From Bacteroidota bacterium (GTDB lineage: Bacteria; Bacteroidota; Bacteroidia; Cytophagales; Cyclobacteriaceae), in NCBI GenBank assembly GCA_016191555.1, contig JACPVX010000073.1, positions 1 to 64,000 on the forward strand: DNA of 64,000 nt, read 5' to 3'. A model generated the notes under the pieces. It saw nothing but the letters and a program-made list of their open reading frames with translations. It was not told where the DNA came from and did no database searches. Positions 9,222-20,149 of the stretch are shown here, piece after piece (position 1 is the first letter of the stretch; each line of letters begins with the position of its first letter). A program made the position numbers and the translations under genes.

Positions 9222-11219
9222 TTGAGGCACATGAAGGGATTTTTTACTGAAAATAAGAACGATCTGAAGCTAAAGGGAAATATATACATCACCCTGATTT
9301 TGAGTCTGACTTTGGTCATGATTTTATACTCCGTTAGCCGGATAGGCTTTTTCCTGTTCAATACCGCTTTTTTTCCGGAAATGACCTCGAGCCGTATGCT
9401 ATTGATTATGTGGGGTGGCTTGCGGTTTGATTTGGCGGCTACACTCTATTCCAACTCACTCTTTATCCTCCTGCTGATCATTCCTTTGGCTATTCGATTT
9501 AAATGGCTCTATCAGAAAATAGCTTGGTGGGTTTTTGTCATCACCAATTCGCTGGCGATGGCCGTGAATTCGGCAGACATCGTTTACTATCGCTTCACAT
9601 TGCGGAGAACGACCCTTAGCGTATTAGATCAATTTGAAAACGAGACGAATCTGGGCACGTTGTTCTTTCGTTTTTTAATTGACTATTGGTACGTTTTTAT
9701 TTTTTTCATCGCCCTCGTTTTTATTCTTGTTTGGGGTGCACGAAAGTTGATTCGATACGAAGGCCCACAAATCAAAAGTCCGGTTGCTTTTTATGGATTG
9801 GGAACGCTGGGATTTCTTTTGTCGATCGGTCTTTTTGTGGGAGGGGCACGTGGTGGCTTTCGCGAAAGCACACGACCCATTACGCTGAGCAATGCGGCTG
9901 CGTATGCCACGGAACCCAAAGATGTAAATCTGGTGTTGAATACACCTTTCGCCTTGATGCGAACAGCCAAGGCCAACGTCATCCAGAAAGTAAATTACTT
10001 TACCAATGAGGAGGAGTTGAATAAAGTTTTTTCACCACTTCGTTTACCGGATACAACTCGTACGTTCACCAAAAAAAATGTGGTGGTGATTATTTTGGAA
10101 AGTTTTTCGAAAGAGTTTGTCGGAGCCTACCATCCGGATAAAAAAAATCATCCGGGCTACACACCGTTTTTAGATTCATTGATCCGTGTGAGTCATGCCT
10201 TTCAATATTCGATGGCGAATGGCCGCAAATCGATCGATGCCATGCCTTCGGTGATTGCAAGCATTCCTTCCATTGAAGTGCCTTTTGTGCTTTCTCATTT
10301 TTCTGGAAATAAAATCAACAGCTTGCCTAATTTATTACGAGAGAAGGGATACTACAGCGCGTTTTTTCACGGAGCACCGAATGGCTCGATGGGCTTTGAT
10401 GCCTTTGCCCGCCAAAGTGGGTTTAATGATTATTTCGGAAAGGATGAATACAATCACAATGAAGATTTCGATGGCATCTGGGGAATCTGGGATGAGAAGT
10501 TTATGCAGTACTTCGCTAAGAAAATGAATGCGTTTCAACAGCCGTTTTATGCAAACCTGTTCACACTTTCATCGCATCATCCTTATCAATTGCCTGAAGA
10601 GTACGAAAATGCATTCAAGGGCGGGCCTCGTCTCGTGCATCGCACCATTGAATACACAGACATGGCTTTGAGAAAATTCTTTGCTACTGCCTCTACGATG
10701 CCGTGGTTCAAGAACACATTGTTTGTTCTTACGGCCGATCACGCTTCCGCGGAAATTGTGCATCCGGAGTACAACACAGCCTGGGGTTATTTTTCGATTC
10801 CGATCATCTTTTATGAACCGAGTGAATCCAAAGGTTCATTTCAAAATCAGCTCATTCAACAGGTAGATATTATGCCAACAGTGCTTTCGCAACTTGGTTA
10901 TGACCGACCGTATGTTTCGTTTGGTAGAGATGTATTGACTAATCAGGAGGTGCCTTTTGCCTTTACCTATTTAAACAACATGTATCAGCTTTTTCAAGGC
11001 GATTACCTGTTGCAATTTGACGGAAGTAAGTCTGTAGCTTTGTATGATTTCAAAACCGATTTGTATTTGAAGAATAACTTACTTGCCGCGCAACCAGATA
11101 CCGTGAGCAATATGGAAACAAAGCTGAAAGCTTTTATTCAGCAGTATAACAACCGCATGGTAGATGATAACCTGACCCTTGAGGGAAGCCAGATGAAGTT
11201 GGCGCGACCGAAACAGTAA
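9222..11219 (+). CDS. LTA synthase family protein / membrane sulfatase
   Basis: 665 aa; N-terminal TM helices and a sulfatase domain (NVVVIILESFSKEFVGAYHPDK, YTPFLDSL, FVLTADHAS). Confidence 0.92.
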   Translation: MRHMKGFFTENKNDLKLKGNIYITLILSLTLVMILYSVSRIGFFLFNTAFFPEMTSSRMLLIMWGGLRFDLAATLYSNSLFILLLIIPLAIRFKWLYQKIAWWVFVITNSLAMAVNSADIVYYRFTLRRTTLSVLDQFENETNLGTLFFRFLIDYWYVFIFFIALVFILVWGARKLIRYEGPQIKSPVAFYGLGTLGFLLSIGLFVGGARGGFRESTRPITLSNAAAYATEPKDVNLVLNTPFALMRTAKANVIQKVNYFTNEEELNKVFSPLRLPDTTRTFTKKNVVVIILESFSKEFVGAYHPDKKNHPGYTPFLDSLIRVSHAFQYSMANGRKSIDAMPSVIASIPSIEVPFVLSHFSGNKINSLPNLLREKGYYSAFFHGAPNGSMGFDAFARQSGFNDYFGKDEYNHNEDFDGIWGIWDEKFMQYFAKKMNAFQQPFYANLFTLSSHHPYQLPEEYENAFKGGPRLVHRTIEYTDMALRKFFATASTMPWFKNTLFVLTADHASAEIVHPEYNTAWGYFSIPIIFYEPSESKGSFQNQLIQQVDIMPTVLSQLGYDRPYVSFGRDVLTNQEVPFAFTYLNNMYQLFQGDYLLQFDGSKSVALYDFKTDLYLKNNLLAAQPDTVSNMETKLKAFIQQYNNRMVDDNLTLEGSQMKLARPKQ

Positions 11220-11222
11220 ACC

Positions 11223-11930
11223 TTACGCCAGGTTGTGATACACGTTTTGAACGTCATCATCCGCTTCGAGCGCTTCAATGCATTTGAGCACTTCATCTTG
11301 TTCGGCTTCGCCTAATTCTTTGGTGGTGTTGGGAATGTATTGCAACTCCGAACTTTTGGCTTCAAGCTTCTTGGATTCTAAAAACTTCACCATGTGTCCA
11401 AACTCGGCAAACTTGGTGTAGATGATGGTTTCCTCCGCATCGCGTTGAATGTCTTCGGCACCGGCATCAATCAGATCCAATTCTAGCTCATCTAAATTAA
11501 GCTTGGATGGCTCAAATTTGAAAACACCTTTACGTTCAAACATGAATGACACCGAGCCGGAATTGCCCATGCTGCCGTCATTCTTTGAAAACTGTAGTCG
11601 AATATTCGCAACTGTGCGCGTTGGATTGTCAGTGGCGCATTCTACTAACACAGGAATGCCGTGAGGGGCATAGCCCTCATAAACAATCTCTTGAAAATCT
11701 TTTTCTTCTTTGGATGAAGCCCTCTTGATAGCGGCCTCTACTCTATCCTTCGGCATGTTTACGCCCTTTGCGTTGCGGATCGCCATCCTTAGCTTCGGGT
11801 TGTTATCCGGATTGGGGCCACCATTTTTCACAGCCATCGCTATGTCTTTGCCGATGCGAGTAAATGCTTTCGCCATCCTGTCAAAGCGGGCAAACATGGT
11901 GTGTTTTCTTTTCTCAAATACGCGTCCCAT
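11223..11930 (-). CDS. YebC/PmpR family regulatory/translation factor
   Basis: 235 aa; MGRVFEKRKHTMFARFDRMAKAFTRIGKDIAMAVKNGGPNPDNNPKLRMAIRNAKGVNMPKDRVEAAIKRA. Confidence 0.95.
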   Translation of the reverse strand: MGRVFEKRKHTMFARFDRMAKAFTRIGKDIAMAVKNGGPNPDNNPKLRMAIRNAKGVNMPKDRVEAAIKRASSKEEKDFQEIVYEGYAPHGIPVLVECATDNPTRTVANIRLQFSKNDGSMGNSGSVSFMFERKGVFKFEPSKLNLDELELDLIDAGAEDIQRDAEETIIYTKFAEFGHMVKFLESKKLEAKSSELQYIPNTTKELGEAEQDEVLKCIEALEADDDVQNVYHNLA

Positions 11931-12011
11931 TGTGTTAAATCAGTTTATTGAGCAAAAATAGAAGGAGATTTTTAGAATCAAAAGTTGACATTCAAAGTTC
12001 GTTCGAAGCGA

Positions 12012-12872
12012 TTATAAGTTATCGGTAGAAAAAGTATCACCTTGCGCCATATCTCCGGTTTTAAATCCTTTCGAAAACCATCGCACACGTTGTTCTGAAG
12101 TGCCATGCGTAAATGAATCGGGCACTACGGTGCCCTGAAATTGCTTTTGCAAGCGGTCGTCACCAATGGCGGCAGCAGCATTCAAAGCTTCTTCAATATC
12201 ATCTTCTTCAATAAAACCGCGATCGTCTTTTGCATAGTGTGCCCACATCCCCGCAAGGAAATCAGCTTGAAGCTCTAACTTCACGGATAGCTTGTTGTAT
12301 TCTTCATCGCTTAGTTTATCACGCATGGCATGTACTTTATCGGTAATGCCGCGCAGGTGTTGAATATGGTGACCCACCTCGTGTGCAATCACATACGCTT
12401 GCGCAAAATCGCCCGGGGCATTCAGTTGGTTTTTTAGCTCTTCATAAAAACTAAGGTCGATGTACACCCTCTCATCTTGGCTGCAATAGAAAGGACCGGA
12501 TGAAGACGTAGCGGAACCACAACCGGATTGAGTTTGGCCGCGAAATAATTCTAAAGTGGGGTCGCGATACCCCTGCAATTGCGCATGCCACACATCTTCC
12601 GTCGAGGCTAAAACCACAGATACAAATTTAGCCAACTCTTCTTCTTCCGGACTGGCACCTAACGTAACCGATTGGGTTGAACCCGCATCAAGATCCGTTT
12701 GCTGAAGTAACGAAAGTGGATTTGTGCCGGTAAGCCAACTTAAAAGCAATACCACCACAATTGTTCCGAGTCCCCCTTTGGTCAGAAGCCCGCCCGGCAA
12801 TCGGCCGCCACCACCGCTGCTGCCGCGTTGGTCATCTACGTTTGAACTTTCTCGTCTTCCAGTCCATTTCAT
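12012..12872 (-). CDS. Neutral zinc metallopeptidase (YpfJ/KPN_02809 family)
   Basis: 286 aa; MKWTGRRESSNVDDQRG N-terminus, AYVIAHEVGHHIQHLRGI zinc motif, DFLAGMWAHY. Confidence 0.93.
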   Translation of the reverse strand: MKWTGRRESSNVDDQRGSSGGGGRLPGGLLTKGGLGTIVVVLLLSWLTGTNPLSLLQQTDLDAGSTQSVTLGASPEEEELAKFVSVVLASTEDVWHAQLQGYRDPTLELFRGQTQSGCGSATSSSGPFYCSQDERVYIDLSFYEELKNQLNAPGDFAQAYVIAHEVGHHIQHLRGITDKVHAMRDKLSDEEYNKLSVKLELQADFLAGMWAHYAKDDRGFIEEDDIEEALNAAAAIGDDRLQKQFQGTVVPDSFTHGTSEQRVRWFSKGFKTGDMAQGDTFSTDNL

Positions 12873-12903
12873 AGTTTCTTTTTTTTAGTCTAAAATCTGA
12901 TTT

Positions 12904-14121
12904 TTAGAAAGTAACAGGTACGGTTACAATGTCATTTCCTCTTTTCACTTTCACCGGCACAGTTTGTCCTTTTTCAAATTTGCTCAATGAATCCATATAT
13001 GCTTGAATATCTTTGATTGGATAGTCACCGATTTGCACGATTACATCTCCGGTAAGAATGCCAGCTTTCTGAGCAGGCTTTCCTTCGCTTACACCATCTA
13101 CTTTTAACCCTTCATCTGTGGAGGTATAGCTCGGCATTACGCCCATGGTCACTTTAAAGGAACGGGATGAGCTCATCGATTTATTTTTTGTAGTGAGGAA
13201 AGCTAGCTTGGGTTGACCGTTTAGTTTCTCTGTAAGACGAATGATTAAGTCCAGAATTTCTTTTTCACCAGCTACATTGATTTTCTCCGCGTCATCCGAA
13301 GGTTTATGATAGTCGCTGTGCGAACCGGTGAAAAAGTGAAGCACCGGAATGTTTTTTAGGTAGAATGAGGTGTGATCAGATGGCCCCACTCCGGCTGAGT
13401 CGGTTTTGATTTTCAACTTGTCGCTTGAAAGATTTTTGAGCAGAGGCTCCCACACAGGACTTGTGCCAGTGCCACTTACGGCCAAGCTTTTAGTAGCGGG
13501 ATCCAAACGACCTATCATATCCATATTGATCATGTAGGTTATTTTATCCAATGGTATGGTGGGTTGCTCGGTAAAATATTTTGAACCGTATAACCCCAGC
13601 TCTTCGCCACTAAAGCAGATGAATAAAAAGTTGGTGGATTCCTTCACCTTGTTCGTTTGAAAGTAACGCGCCAATTCTATCACCCCCGCTACGCCCGAAG
13701 CATTATCATCGGCACCATTATGAATTTTATTTTGTGGATTCGCATCCAGCGAGCTTCCCTGGTTTCCTAAGCCGAGGTGATCGAAGTGTGCACCAATCAC
13801 CACAGTATAAGGTGCCTTGTTGTCGATATACCCTACCACATTGTAAGCCGTGCCTTCCGCTCCTGTGCCATGTGCACCGGATTTGAAAGTGAATTTTTGG
13901 CTGTAGCCTTTTCCGTCTCCTTTGGGGAGGACACCCAGTTCTTTCCATTGCGATTGAATGTAATGCAATGCCAGTTTCTCTCCGGCCGTTCCGGTGCCTC
14001 TTCCTTCCAATGAATCGCTCGACAAAATTTGAATGTGCGTTTTGATCTTGCTTGAATTGATTTGGGCAGAAAGGCTGGTGAAGATGAATGATCCGATCAG
14101 TATTAGTAAGGCTTGGCGCAT
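12904..14121 (-). CDS. M28 family metallopeptidase with C-terminal PDZ domain
   Basis: ORF 12904..14184, likely start MRQALLILIG at ~14121. Motifs GAHFDHLG, NGADDNASGVAGVIELAR, FSGEELGLYGS, plus PDZ (GKPAQKAGILTGDVIVQIGDYPI). Confidence 0.93.
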   Translation of the reverse strand: MRQALLILIGSFIFTSLSAQINSSKIKTHIQILSSDSLEGRGTGTAGEKLALHYIQSQWKELGVLPKGDGKGYSQKFTFKSGAHGTGAEGTAYNVVGYIDNKAPYTVVIGAHFDHLGLGNQGSSLDANPQNKIHNGADDNASGVAGVIELARYFQTNKVKESTNFLFICFSGEELGLYGSKYFTEQPTIPLDKITYMINMDMIGRLDPATKSLAVSGTGTSPVWEPLLKNLSSDKLKIKTDSAGVGPSDHTSFYLKNIPVLHFFTGSHSDYHKPSDDAEKINVAGEKEILDLIIRLTEKLNGQPKLAFLTTKNKSMSSSRSFKVTMGVMPSYTSTDEGLKVDGVSEGKPAQKAGILTGDVIVQIGDYPIKDIQAYMDSLSKFEKGQTVPVKVKRGNDIVTVPVTF

Positions 14122-14215
14122 GGTGAAATCGTTTGTTATCGAGTGGAAATTTACATCCTTAATCTCTTTTTTGCTGCCCGCCAATGGTTTATTTTTGAAT
14201 TATTCCTTTAAGCAT

Positions 14216-15046
14216 ATGCCAACACCCAAGCTCGTTTTGCTCACCGATTTTTCTGAATTGTCAAAAATAGCCATCAAGTTTGCCATACAAATGGCGGCAC
14301 CGGTTCAGGCGGAGTTTACCATTCTTAACATTATTCGCTTTGATGGCGTGCAGAAAACGAATTTGCGCATGAAGCAAATTGAAAAATCGATGGTGCAAGT
14401 AGCCGAAGAGGAGGGAAGAGAATTGATTGAAGAATTGCGCAAGGAAATTAAAGGCAATTATAAAATTGAGTTTAAAGCGATTCGCTCTCATACTGTGGCT
14501 GAGATGGTGAAGCGCTATACGGATAAGAACAGAACGAACATTGTGGTGATGGGCTCGCGCGGAGCCAGTGCCTTGAAGAAAGTGCGGTTAGGCGGAACTA
14601 CCGTTTCGGTAATTGATGATTGTAATGTGCCGGTGATGGCCATTCCGGAATTTGCCAAGTATAAAAATCTGGAGCATATAGTCTATGCCTCTGATTTGAA
14701 AGACACCCAGAAAGAACTCGATCTGATTGTGGAGTTTGCTCAGATATACGGATCGAGCGTTCATATGATTCATGTCACGCCCAGCATCGATAAAAAAGTA
14801 GAGGCGGCTAAAGCTCAGGTCGAAGAAATTATCAAGAAGGTTAACTACAAGAAGTTAGATTTCAAGCTGATTTTGGAAGATGATATTCCAAAAGCAATCG
14901 ACAATTACATCAAGCTAACGAATGCGGATTTGCTGACTACGTTTACACACAAGCTTAGTTTAGAAGAGAAGCTATTCGCGAAAAGCGTAACGCGCACCTT
15001 GGCTTATCTGGGCTCGATACCGCTCTTAGCTATTAAGCGGAAGTAG
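14216..15046 (+). CDS. Universal stress protein family (tandem USP domains)
   Basis: Likely start ATG at 14216 (MPTPKLVLLTDFSELSKIAIKFAIQMA) with NIVVMGSRGASALKKVRLGGTTVSVIDDCNVPVMAIP. The upstream ORF extension overlaps the divergent peptidase gene. Confidence 0.88.
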   Translation: MPTPKLVLLTDFSELSKIAIKFAIQMAAPVQAEFTILNIIRFDGVQKTNLRMKQIEKSMVQVAEEEGRELIEELRKEIKGNYKIEFKAIRSHTVAEMVKRYTDKNRTNIVVMGSRGASALKKVRLGGTTVSVIDDCNVPVMAIPEFAKYKNLEHIVYASDLKDTQKELDLIVEFAQIYGSSVHMIHVTPSIDKKVEAAKAQVEEIIKKVNYKKLDFKLILEDDIPKAIDNYIKLTNADLLTTFTHKLSLEEKLFAKSVTRTLAYLGSIPLLAIKRK

Positions 15047-15047
15047 G

Positions 15048-15593
15048 TTATTTTTTGACTCGCTTAAAAACAGCGAAGCGATAAACGGCCAAACCTACAA
15101 TCACAAGGCAGCACAACAGCACAAATAACTTTTCGGCATCCAACCAATCGATGGGGCGATCTTGCAATTTAGGATCGGTGATGATGCTATGCAGCACCAA
15201 TGGCACAATCGCAAAATAGGAGAGGTAGTGGAACTTGCGCCACACCGATGATTGGATTTGCTGCTTGAAGTACGAACTGATCACTACCATCCCCAACAAA
15301 TAAAAAGCAACTGAGCCAAATGTATTGGCCAATGGTTGATGTTGTGTCCAGGCGGGCAGGAGCAAATCGCCCCAGCTAAAGCCCGAAAGCGGATCAAGTG
15401 GAATTAAAACGATGTGTAATAGAATGGCGATGGCAGCCGAATATCCGGTGAACTTATGCAGTTGCAGGAAGGTGATGCCTTTTGGTAAAGCATAAGAGAC
15501 ATTAGCCCAAATGCAAATGCCTACTATGAAGTTGGCTGCCAGAGCTGCTAAGCCAATCATGCCAATGATGCCGGATATCTCTATGGTTTCCAT
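15048..15593 (-). CDS. Ferric-reductase-like transmembrane domain protein
   Basis: 181 aa, ~5 TM helices with spaced His residues (LHKFTGYSAAIAILLHIVLI, RKFHYLSYFAIVPLVLHSII). Confidence 0.7.
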   Translation of the reverse strand: METIEISGIIGMIGLAALAANFIVGICIWANVSYALPKGITFLQLHKFTGYSAAIAILLHIVLIPLDPLSGFSWGDLLLPAWTQHQPLANTFGSVAFYLLGMVVISSYFKQQIQSSVWRKFHYLSYFAIVPLVLHSIITDPKLQDRPIDWLDAEKLFVLLCCLVIVGLAVYRFAVFKRVKK

Positions 15594-15598
15594 ATCAA

Positions 15599-17032
15599 TT
15601 AAAATTCAGCGCTTTTTGGAAAACGTGGGAAAGGAATCACATCACGAATATTGGTCATGCCGGTTACAAAAAGCATGAGTCGCTCAAAGCCCAGCCCGAA
15701 ACCACTGTGTGGTGCTGTTCCAAACTTTCGTAATTCCATATACCACCACAAATCTTTTTCTGGAAGTTTCAATTCTTCTACCCGTTTCGCCAGATTTTCA
15801 TAGCGCTCTTCGCGCTGTGATCCGCCAATGATTTCTCCAATGCCCGGAAAGAGCACATCCATGGCAGCTACCGTTTTCCCATCCTCATTTTGGCGCATGT
15901 AAAATGATTTGATTTCTTTCGGATAGTTATAGAGAATCACCGGTTTTTTAAAATGCTTTTCGACCAGATAGCGCTCATGTTCCGATTGCAAATCGGCACC
16001 CCATTGGTCGATCAGATATTGGAACTTCTTTTTCTTGTTCGGAGTAGAGTTTCTGAGAATGTCAATGGCTTCTGTATAGGTGAGTCGCTGAAAGTCATTT
16101 TCAACCACAAACTTCAAACGCTCGAGCAAACTGAGTTCGTTCCTCTGGTCTTGAGGCTTGGCGGCATCTTCTTCCTGCGCTCGCTTGTTCAGAAACTCCA
16201 GATCATCGGCACAATTAGTAAGCGCATACTTCACCAAGTATTGAAGCATATCGGTGGCTAATTGCATGTTGTCTTCAATATCATAGAAAGCCATCTCTGG
16301 TTCGATCATCCAAAACTCAGCCAGGTGGCGTGTGGTATTAGAGTTTTCGGCACGGAAGGTGGGCCCGAATGTATAAATCTCGCCTAACGCCATCGCGTAT
16401 GTTTCTCCTTCCAACTGACCCGACACCGTCAGGTTAGTTTCTTTACCGAAGAAGTCTTCTTTATGGTTAATGTGTCCGTCTTCGGTACGAGGCGGTTGGT
16501 TGATATCCAGCGTAGTGACCCGAAACATATCTCCGGCACCTTCAGCATCAGATCCGGTGATGATAGGTGTGTGTACATATTTGAACCCGCGATCGTTGAA
16601 GAACTGATGAATGGCAAAGGCCATGGCGTGGCGAATGCGCATCACCGCGCTGATGGTATTGGTGCGCGGGCGCAGATGGGCAATTTCACGAAGAAATTCC
16701 AGTGAGTGCTTTTTGGGTTGAAGCGGGAATTTCTCTGCATCGCTATCGCCCAATATTTCCAATTGATTCACTTTCACTTCTGCTGTTTGCCCTTTTCCTA
16801 GCGATGGTATGAGTTCACCAGTTACGGAAAGACACGACCCAGTTGTGATTCGCTTTAAAGTAGATTCATCAATTGAATCAAGAGCTACCACGGCCTGCAC
16901 ATTGTGAATGCACGAGCCGTCATTGATGGCAATAAACTGATTGTTGCGAAAGGTGCGCACCCAGCCCTGTACTATTACCTGCTGCCCCTCCGGGGTCATG
17001 GCAAGCAATTCTTTGATTCGAGTTCTCTTCAT
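15599..17032 (-). CDS. asnS: Asparaginyl-tRNA synthetase
   Basis: OB-fold N-terminus ([24 protein letters not shown]) and class II motifs ([51 protein letters not shown]). Likely start MKRTRIKEL at 17032 in ORF 15599..17086. Confidence 0.96.
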   Translation of the reverse strand: MKRTRIKELLAMTPEGQQVIVQGWVRTFRNNQFIAINDGSCIHNVQAVVALDSIDESTLKRITTGSCLSVTGELIPSLGKGQTAEVKVNQLEILGDSDAEKFPLQPKKHSLEFLREIAHLRPRTNTISAVMRIRHAMAFAIHQFFNDRGFKYVHTPIITGSDAEGAGDMFRVTTLDINQPPRTEDGHINHKEDFFGKETNLTVSGQLEGETYAMALGEIYTFGPTFRAENSNTTRHLAEFWMIEPEMAFYDIEDNMQLATDMLQYLVKYALTNCADDLEFLNKRAQEEDAAKPQDQRNELSLLERLKFVVENDFQRLTYTEAIDILRNSTPNKKKKFQYLIDQWGADLQSEHERYLVEKHFKKPVILYNYPKEIKSFYMRQNEDGKTVAAMDVLFPGIGEIIGGSQREERYENLAKRVEELKLPEKDLWWYMELRKFGTAPHSGFGLGFERLMLFVTGMTNIRDVIPFPRFPKSAEF

Positions 17033-17238
17033 TTGCTTCGGTTTTTGAAAGGTAACACTTTGAAAGTGTGACGGATCGCAAAACAAGGCATTTTGATTTT
17101 TTAATCAAAGTGAAAATCCGACCAGAAGTAATAAAAACAGAACATTTCCCATCACTATTGACATCCCCTACTTCGCCCAACTAATAACCACTTAACTATT
17201 TCGCATCATCTGTCGAATTGATAACTTGCAAGCTGAAT

Positions 17239-18738
17239 ATGCAGCGTTTAGGACTAAATCAATCACTTCAGCAAAAACTGTCTCCCCAACAGATTCAGTT
17301 TATCAAGTTATTGCAAGTGCCTACTGCAGAGTTGGAAAACCGGATTGAAGAAGAATTGGAGATAAATCCCGTTCTCGAACAAGGCGAAGACGATGATCGG
17401 ATAGATGATAACCATCCGGATGAAGTTCCAACTGATGATTTGCCCGATGGTGATGCTCCTGTTGAAGAGGTGAATCCCAATGATGAAATCGATATCAACG
17501 ATTACCTGCGGGATGACGACTATGGTAGCTACAAAACCTACAATGATGGCGATGATGAAGATGAGCGTGAATCGCCCGTAGCAACTTCTACGTCTTTGCA
17601 TGAAACGTTGATGACCCAATTAGGATTTTTGGGTTTAGACGATAAAAATTATACCATCGGCAAACAATTAATTGGCAGCATTGAAGGTGATGGTTATATC
17701 CGTAGAGAACTTGATTCGATCGTAAATGATCTGGCCTTTTCGCAACGAGTAGAGACCAATATCGAGGAAGTAGAATCAATCCTCCGAAAAATTCAGTCTT
17801 TTGATCCTGCCGGTATCGCAGCTCGCAATCTGCAAGAATGCCTGCTGCTGCAACTGGATAGAATGGATGATGGGCAAGATGTAGACGTGATTGTAGCTAA
17901 GCGCATTTTAAATGAGTGCTACGAAGAGTTTACCAGAAAGCATTACCCGCGCATTTTGAAGAAACTCGATTTGGATGATGAAGATTACATCAAAGATGCC
18001 ATCGAGCTGATTGTGCGCCTCAACCCCAAGCCGGGAGGCGAAGTAGCCTCTGGAATGGTGAAAAATCAATATGTCATTCCCGATTTTATTTTAGTCAATA
18101 ATAATGGCAAGCTCGAGCTTTCACTCAACTCGCGCAATGCCCCTGAGTTACGCATCAGCCGATCGTACAATGAGATGTTCCACGCCTACGAAAAGAGTGA
18201 TAAAAAGGACAAAAAGCTTCGCGAGGCAGTCGCATTTGTCAAGCAGAAATTAGACTCGGCCCGGTGGTTTATCGATGCCATTCGTCAACGTCAGATCACT
18301 TTATTGAAAACCATGCGTGCGATCGTTGATTTTCAGTATGACTATTTTTTGGAAGGTGACGAGACGAAGCTAAAACCGATGATTTTAAAGGATGTGGCCG
18401 GTATGATCGGTATGGACATATCTACGGTAAGCCGGGTGGCTAGTAGCAAAACCGTGCAAACTGATTTCGGCATCTTTCCGCTGAAGTATTTTTTCTCCGA
18501 GGGTATCACCACCGATTCTGGCGAAGAAGTGAGTAGCCGCGAGGTAAAACAGATTATCAAAGATATCATTGACGCTGAGGATAAGAATAAACCTTTGGCA
18601 GATGATAAGCTGGAGGAAATGCTCAACGAGAAGGGTTATAACATTGCCCGCAGAACAGTTGCTAAATACCGGGAGCACCTAAATATACCGGTGGCACGAT
18701 TACGAAGAGAATTTAAATCAGGTGAAGAGCGCAGCTAA
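17239..18738 (+). CDS. rpoN: RNA polymerase sigma-54 factor
   Basis: N-terminal MQRLGLNQSLQQKLSPQQIQFIKLLQVPTAELENRIEEELEINPVLE, C-terminal RpoN box ARRTVAKYREHLNIP. Confidence 0.97.
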   Translation: MQRLGLNQSLQQKLSPQQIQFIKLLQVPTAELENRIEEELEINPVLEQGEDDDRIDDNHPDEVPTDDLPDGDAPVEEVNPNDEIDINDYLRDDDYGSYKTYNDGDDEDERESPVATSTSLHETLMTQLGFLGLDDKNYTIGKQLIGSIEGDGYIRRELDSIVNDLAFSQRVETNIEEVESILRKIQSFDPAGIAARNLQECLLLQLDRMDDGQDVDVIVAKRILNECYEEFTRKHYPRILKKLDLDDEDYIKDAIELIVRLNPKPGGEVASGMVKNQYVIPDFILVNNNGKLELSLNSRNAPELRISRSYNEMFHAYEKSDKKDKKLREAVAFVKQKLDSARWFIDAIRQRQITLLKTMRAIVDFQYDYFLEGDETKLKPMILKDVAGMIGMDISTVSRVASSKTVQTDFGIFPLKYFFSEGITTDSGEEVSSREVKQIIKDIIDAEDKNKPLADDKLEEMLNEKGYNIARRTVAKYREHLNIPVARLRREFKSGEERS

Positions 18739-19336
18739 AATAATAGCCATCATTTTTCATCCCCTGCTGTTGCCAACTTATTTGGTATTGCTACTGCAGC
18801 TGTATTTGCCTTCCATGCTTGGGATTCGTGCTGAGTACAGTTTGACCATAATCGGTTTAATCTTTGTTTTCACTTTTGTGATGCCTGTACTCAATCTTTT
18901 GATGCTGAAGTTTTTTGGGAATGTGAATAGCCTCACATTGGAATTGCGCCAGCAACGGGTGCTTCCATTTACTTTTATCATGCTCTTGTATGCGCTCGTC
19001 ACATTTCTTTTTTATTATAAACTACCCTTCAGTCAGAATTTCAATAAATTAATGGTCATCATCACGGCAATGGTCATGGTGACATGGGCAGTTACATTCT
19101 TTTATAAGATCAGTGTGCATAGCCTGGCCATTTGTGGCGGTTTGGGCATTTTATTACCACTCAACCAGGCTACCGAACAGCAAGATTTACTAATGCCTAC
19201 TGTGGCGACAATAATAATCAGTGGATTGGTAATGTCATCAAGATTGCTTTTGGATGCACACTCTCCACGCGAAGTCATGTACGGTGGTGTGGTCGGATTT
19301 TTAATCGGCTTTGGCGGGATGACTATTTTGTTTTAA
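18722..19336 (+). CDS. PAP2-superfamily-like membrane protein
   Basis: 204 aa with GTG start overlapping the rpoN 3' end by 17 nt; KISVHSLAICGGLG, SSRLLLDAHSPREVMYGGVVGF resemble PAP2 motifs. Confidence 0.7.
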   Translation: MKSAAKIIAIIFHPLLLPTYLVLLLQLYLPSMLGIRAEYSLTIIGLIFVFTFVMPVLNLLMLKFFGNVNSLTLELRQQRVLPFTFIMLLYALVTFLFYYKLPFSQNFNKLMVIITAMVMVTWAVTFFYKISVHSLAICGGLGILLPLNQATEQQDLLMPTVATIIISGLVMSSRLLLDAHSPREVMYGGVVGFLIGFGGMTILF

Positions 19337-19365
19337 GACTCATTGGTCAATTTAACTTTCCAATT

Positions 19366-20148
19366 ATGAACTTTCAATTTCTTACCTACCAGGTACAAAA
19401 CGGAGTGGCGCTAGTAAAACTCAATCGCCCGGATGTTTATAATGCCCTTAATGACGCGATTACTTTTGAATTACAAGATGCGTTGAAAGCCGTAGCGAAA
19501 GACGATCAGGTGCGGGTAATGGTTTTGACAGGAGAGGGCAAAGCGTTTTGTTCCGGCCAGGATTTGAAGGACAGTGCTACGAAGGGAAAAAGATCGTTTA
19601 TGGATTCGCTCACCAAAAGATACAATCCCATCATCAGCGCTATGCGCCAATTACCCAAACCGATTGTTTGTCGGTTAAATGGTGTTGCAGCCGGTGCCGG
19701 TTGCTCGTTGGCATTGGCATGCGACATCATTGTAGCATCTGAAGAGGCAACGATGATCGAAGTATTCATTAATATAGGCCTAGTACCCGATTCGGGTTCG
19801 GCTTATTTTCTACCCAGATTGGTGGGCATGGCTAAAGCATTTGAGTTGTGCAGCATGGGAAGCAGGGTAAAAGCTACTGAAGCTTTATCGTTGGGATTAG
19901 TTAATAAAGTAGTACCCGTTGAAAAACTGGATGAAGCGGTTAGCGAATACACTACCTATTTCGCGGCAGCGCCTACCAAAGCAATCGGGCTCATCAAAAA
20001 GATGTTGAATAAATCTACTACCTCGACTTTAGATGAGATGCTGGAATATGAAGCTTACAGTCAGGAGATTGCAGGCGCCACCAGCGACCACAAGGAAGGA
20101 GTGCAGGCCTTCTTGGAAAAAAGAAAGCCGGCTTTCACCGGCAAATAA
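19366..20148 (+). CDS. Enoyl-CoA hydratase/isomerase family (PaaG-like)
   Basis: Crotonase fold: MNFQFLTYQVQNGVALVKLNRPDVYNALN, GKAFCSGQDLKD, NGVAAGAGCSLALACDIIVAS. Start ATG at 19366 rather than the ORF-track start. Confidence 0.92.
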   Translation: MNFQFLTYQVQNGVALVKLNRPDVYNALNDAITFELQDALKAVAKDDQVRVMVLTGEGKAFCSGQDLKDSATKGKRSFMDSLTKRYNPIISAMRQLPKPIVCRLNGVAAGAGCSLALACDIIVASEEATMIEVFINIGLVPDSGSAYFLPRLVGMAKAFELCSMGSRVKATEALSLGLVNKVVPVEKLDEAVSEYTTYFAAAPTKAIGLIKKMLNKSTTSTLDEMLEYEAYSQEIAGATSDHKEGVQAFLEKRKPAFTGK

Positions 20149-20149
20149 C

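Noticed and set aside
9222-11219. LTA synthase-like protein as evidence of Gram-positive origin/horizontal transfer
   Set aside because: LTA-synthase-family sulfatases are common in Bacteroidota; no flanking mobility genes.
19132-19365. Upstream extension of the enoyl-CoA hydratase ORF
   Set aside because: Overlaps the PAP2-like gene in another frame; crotonase homology begins at ATG 19366.
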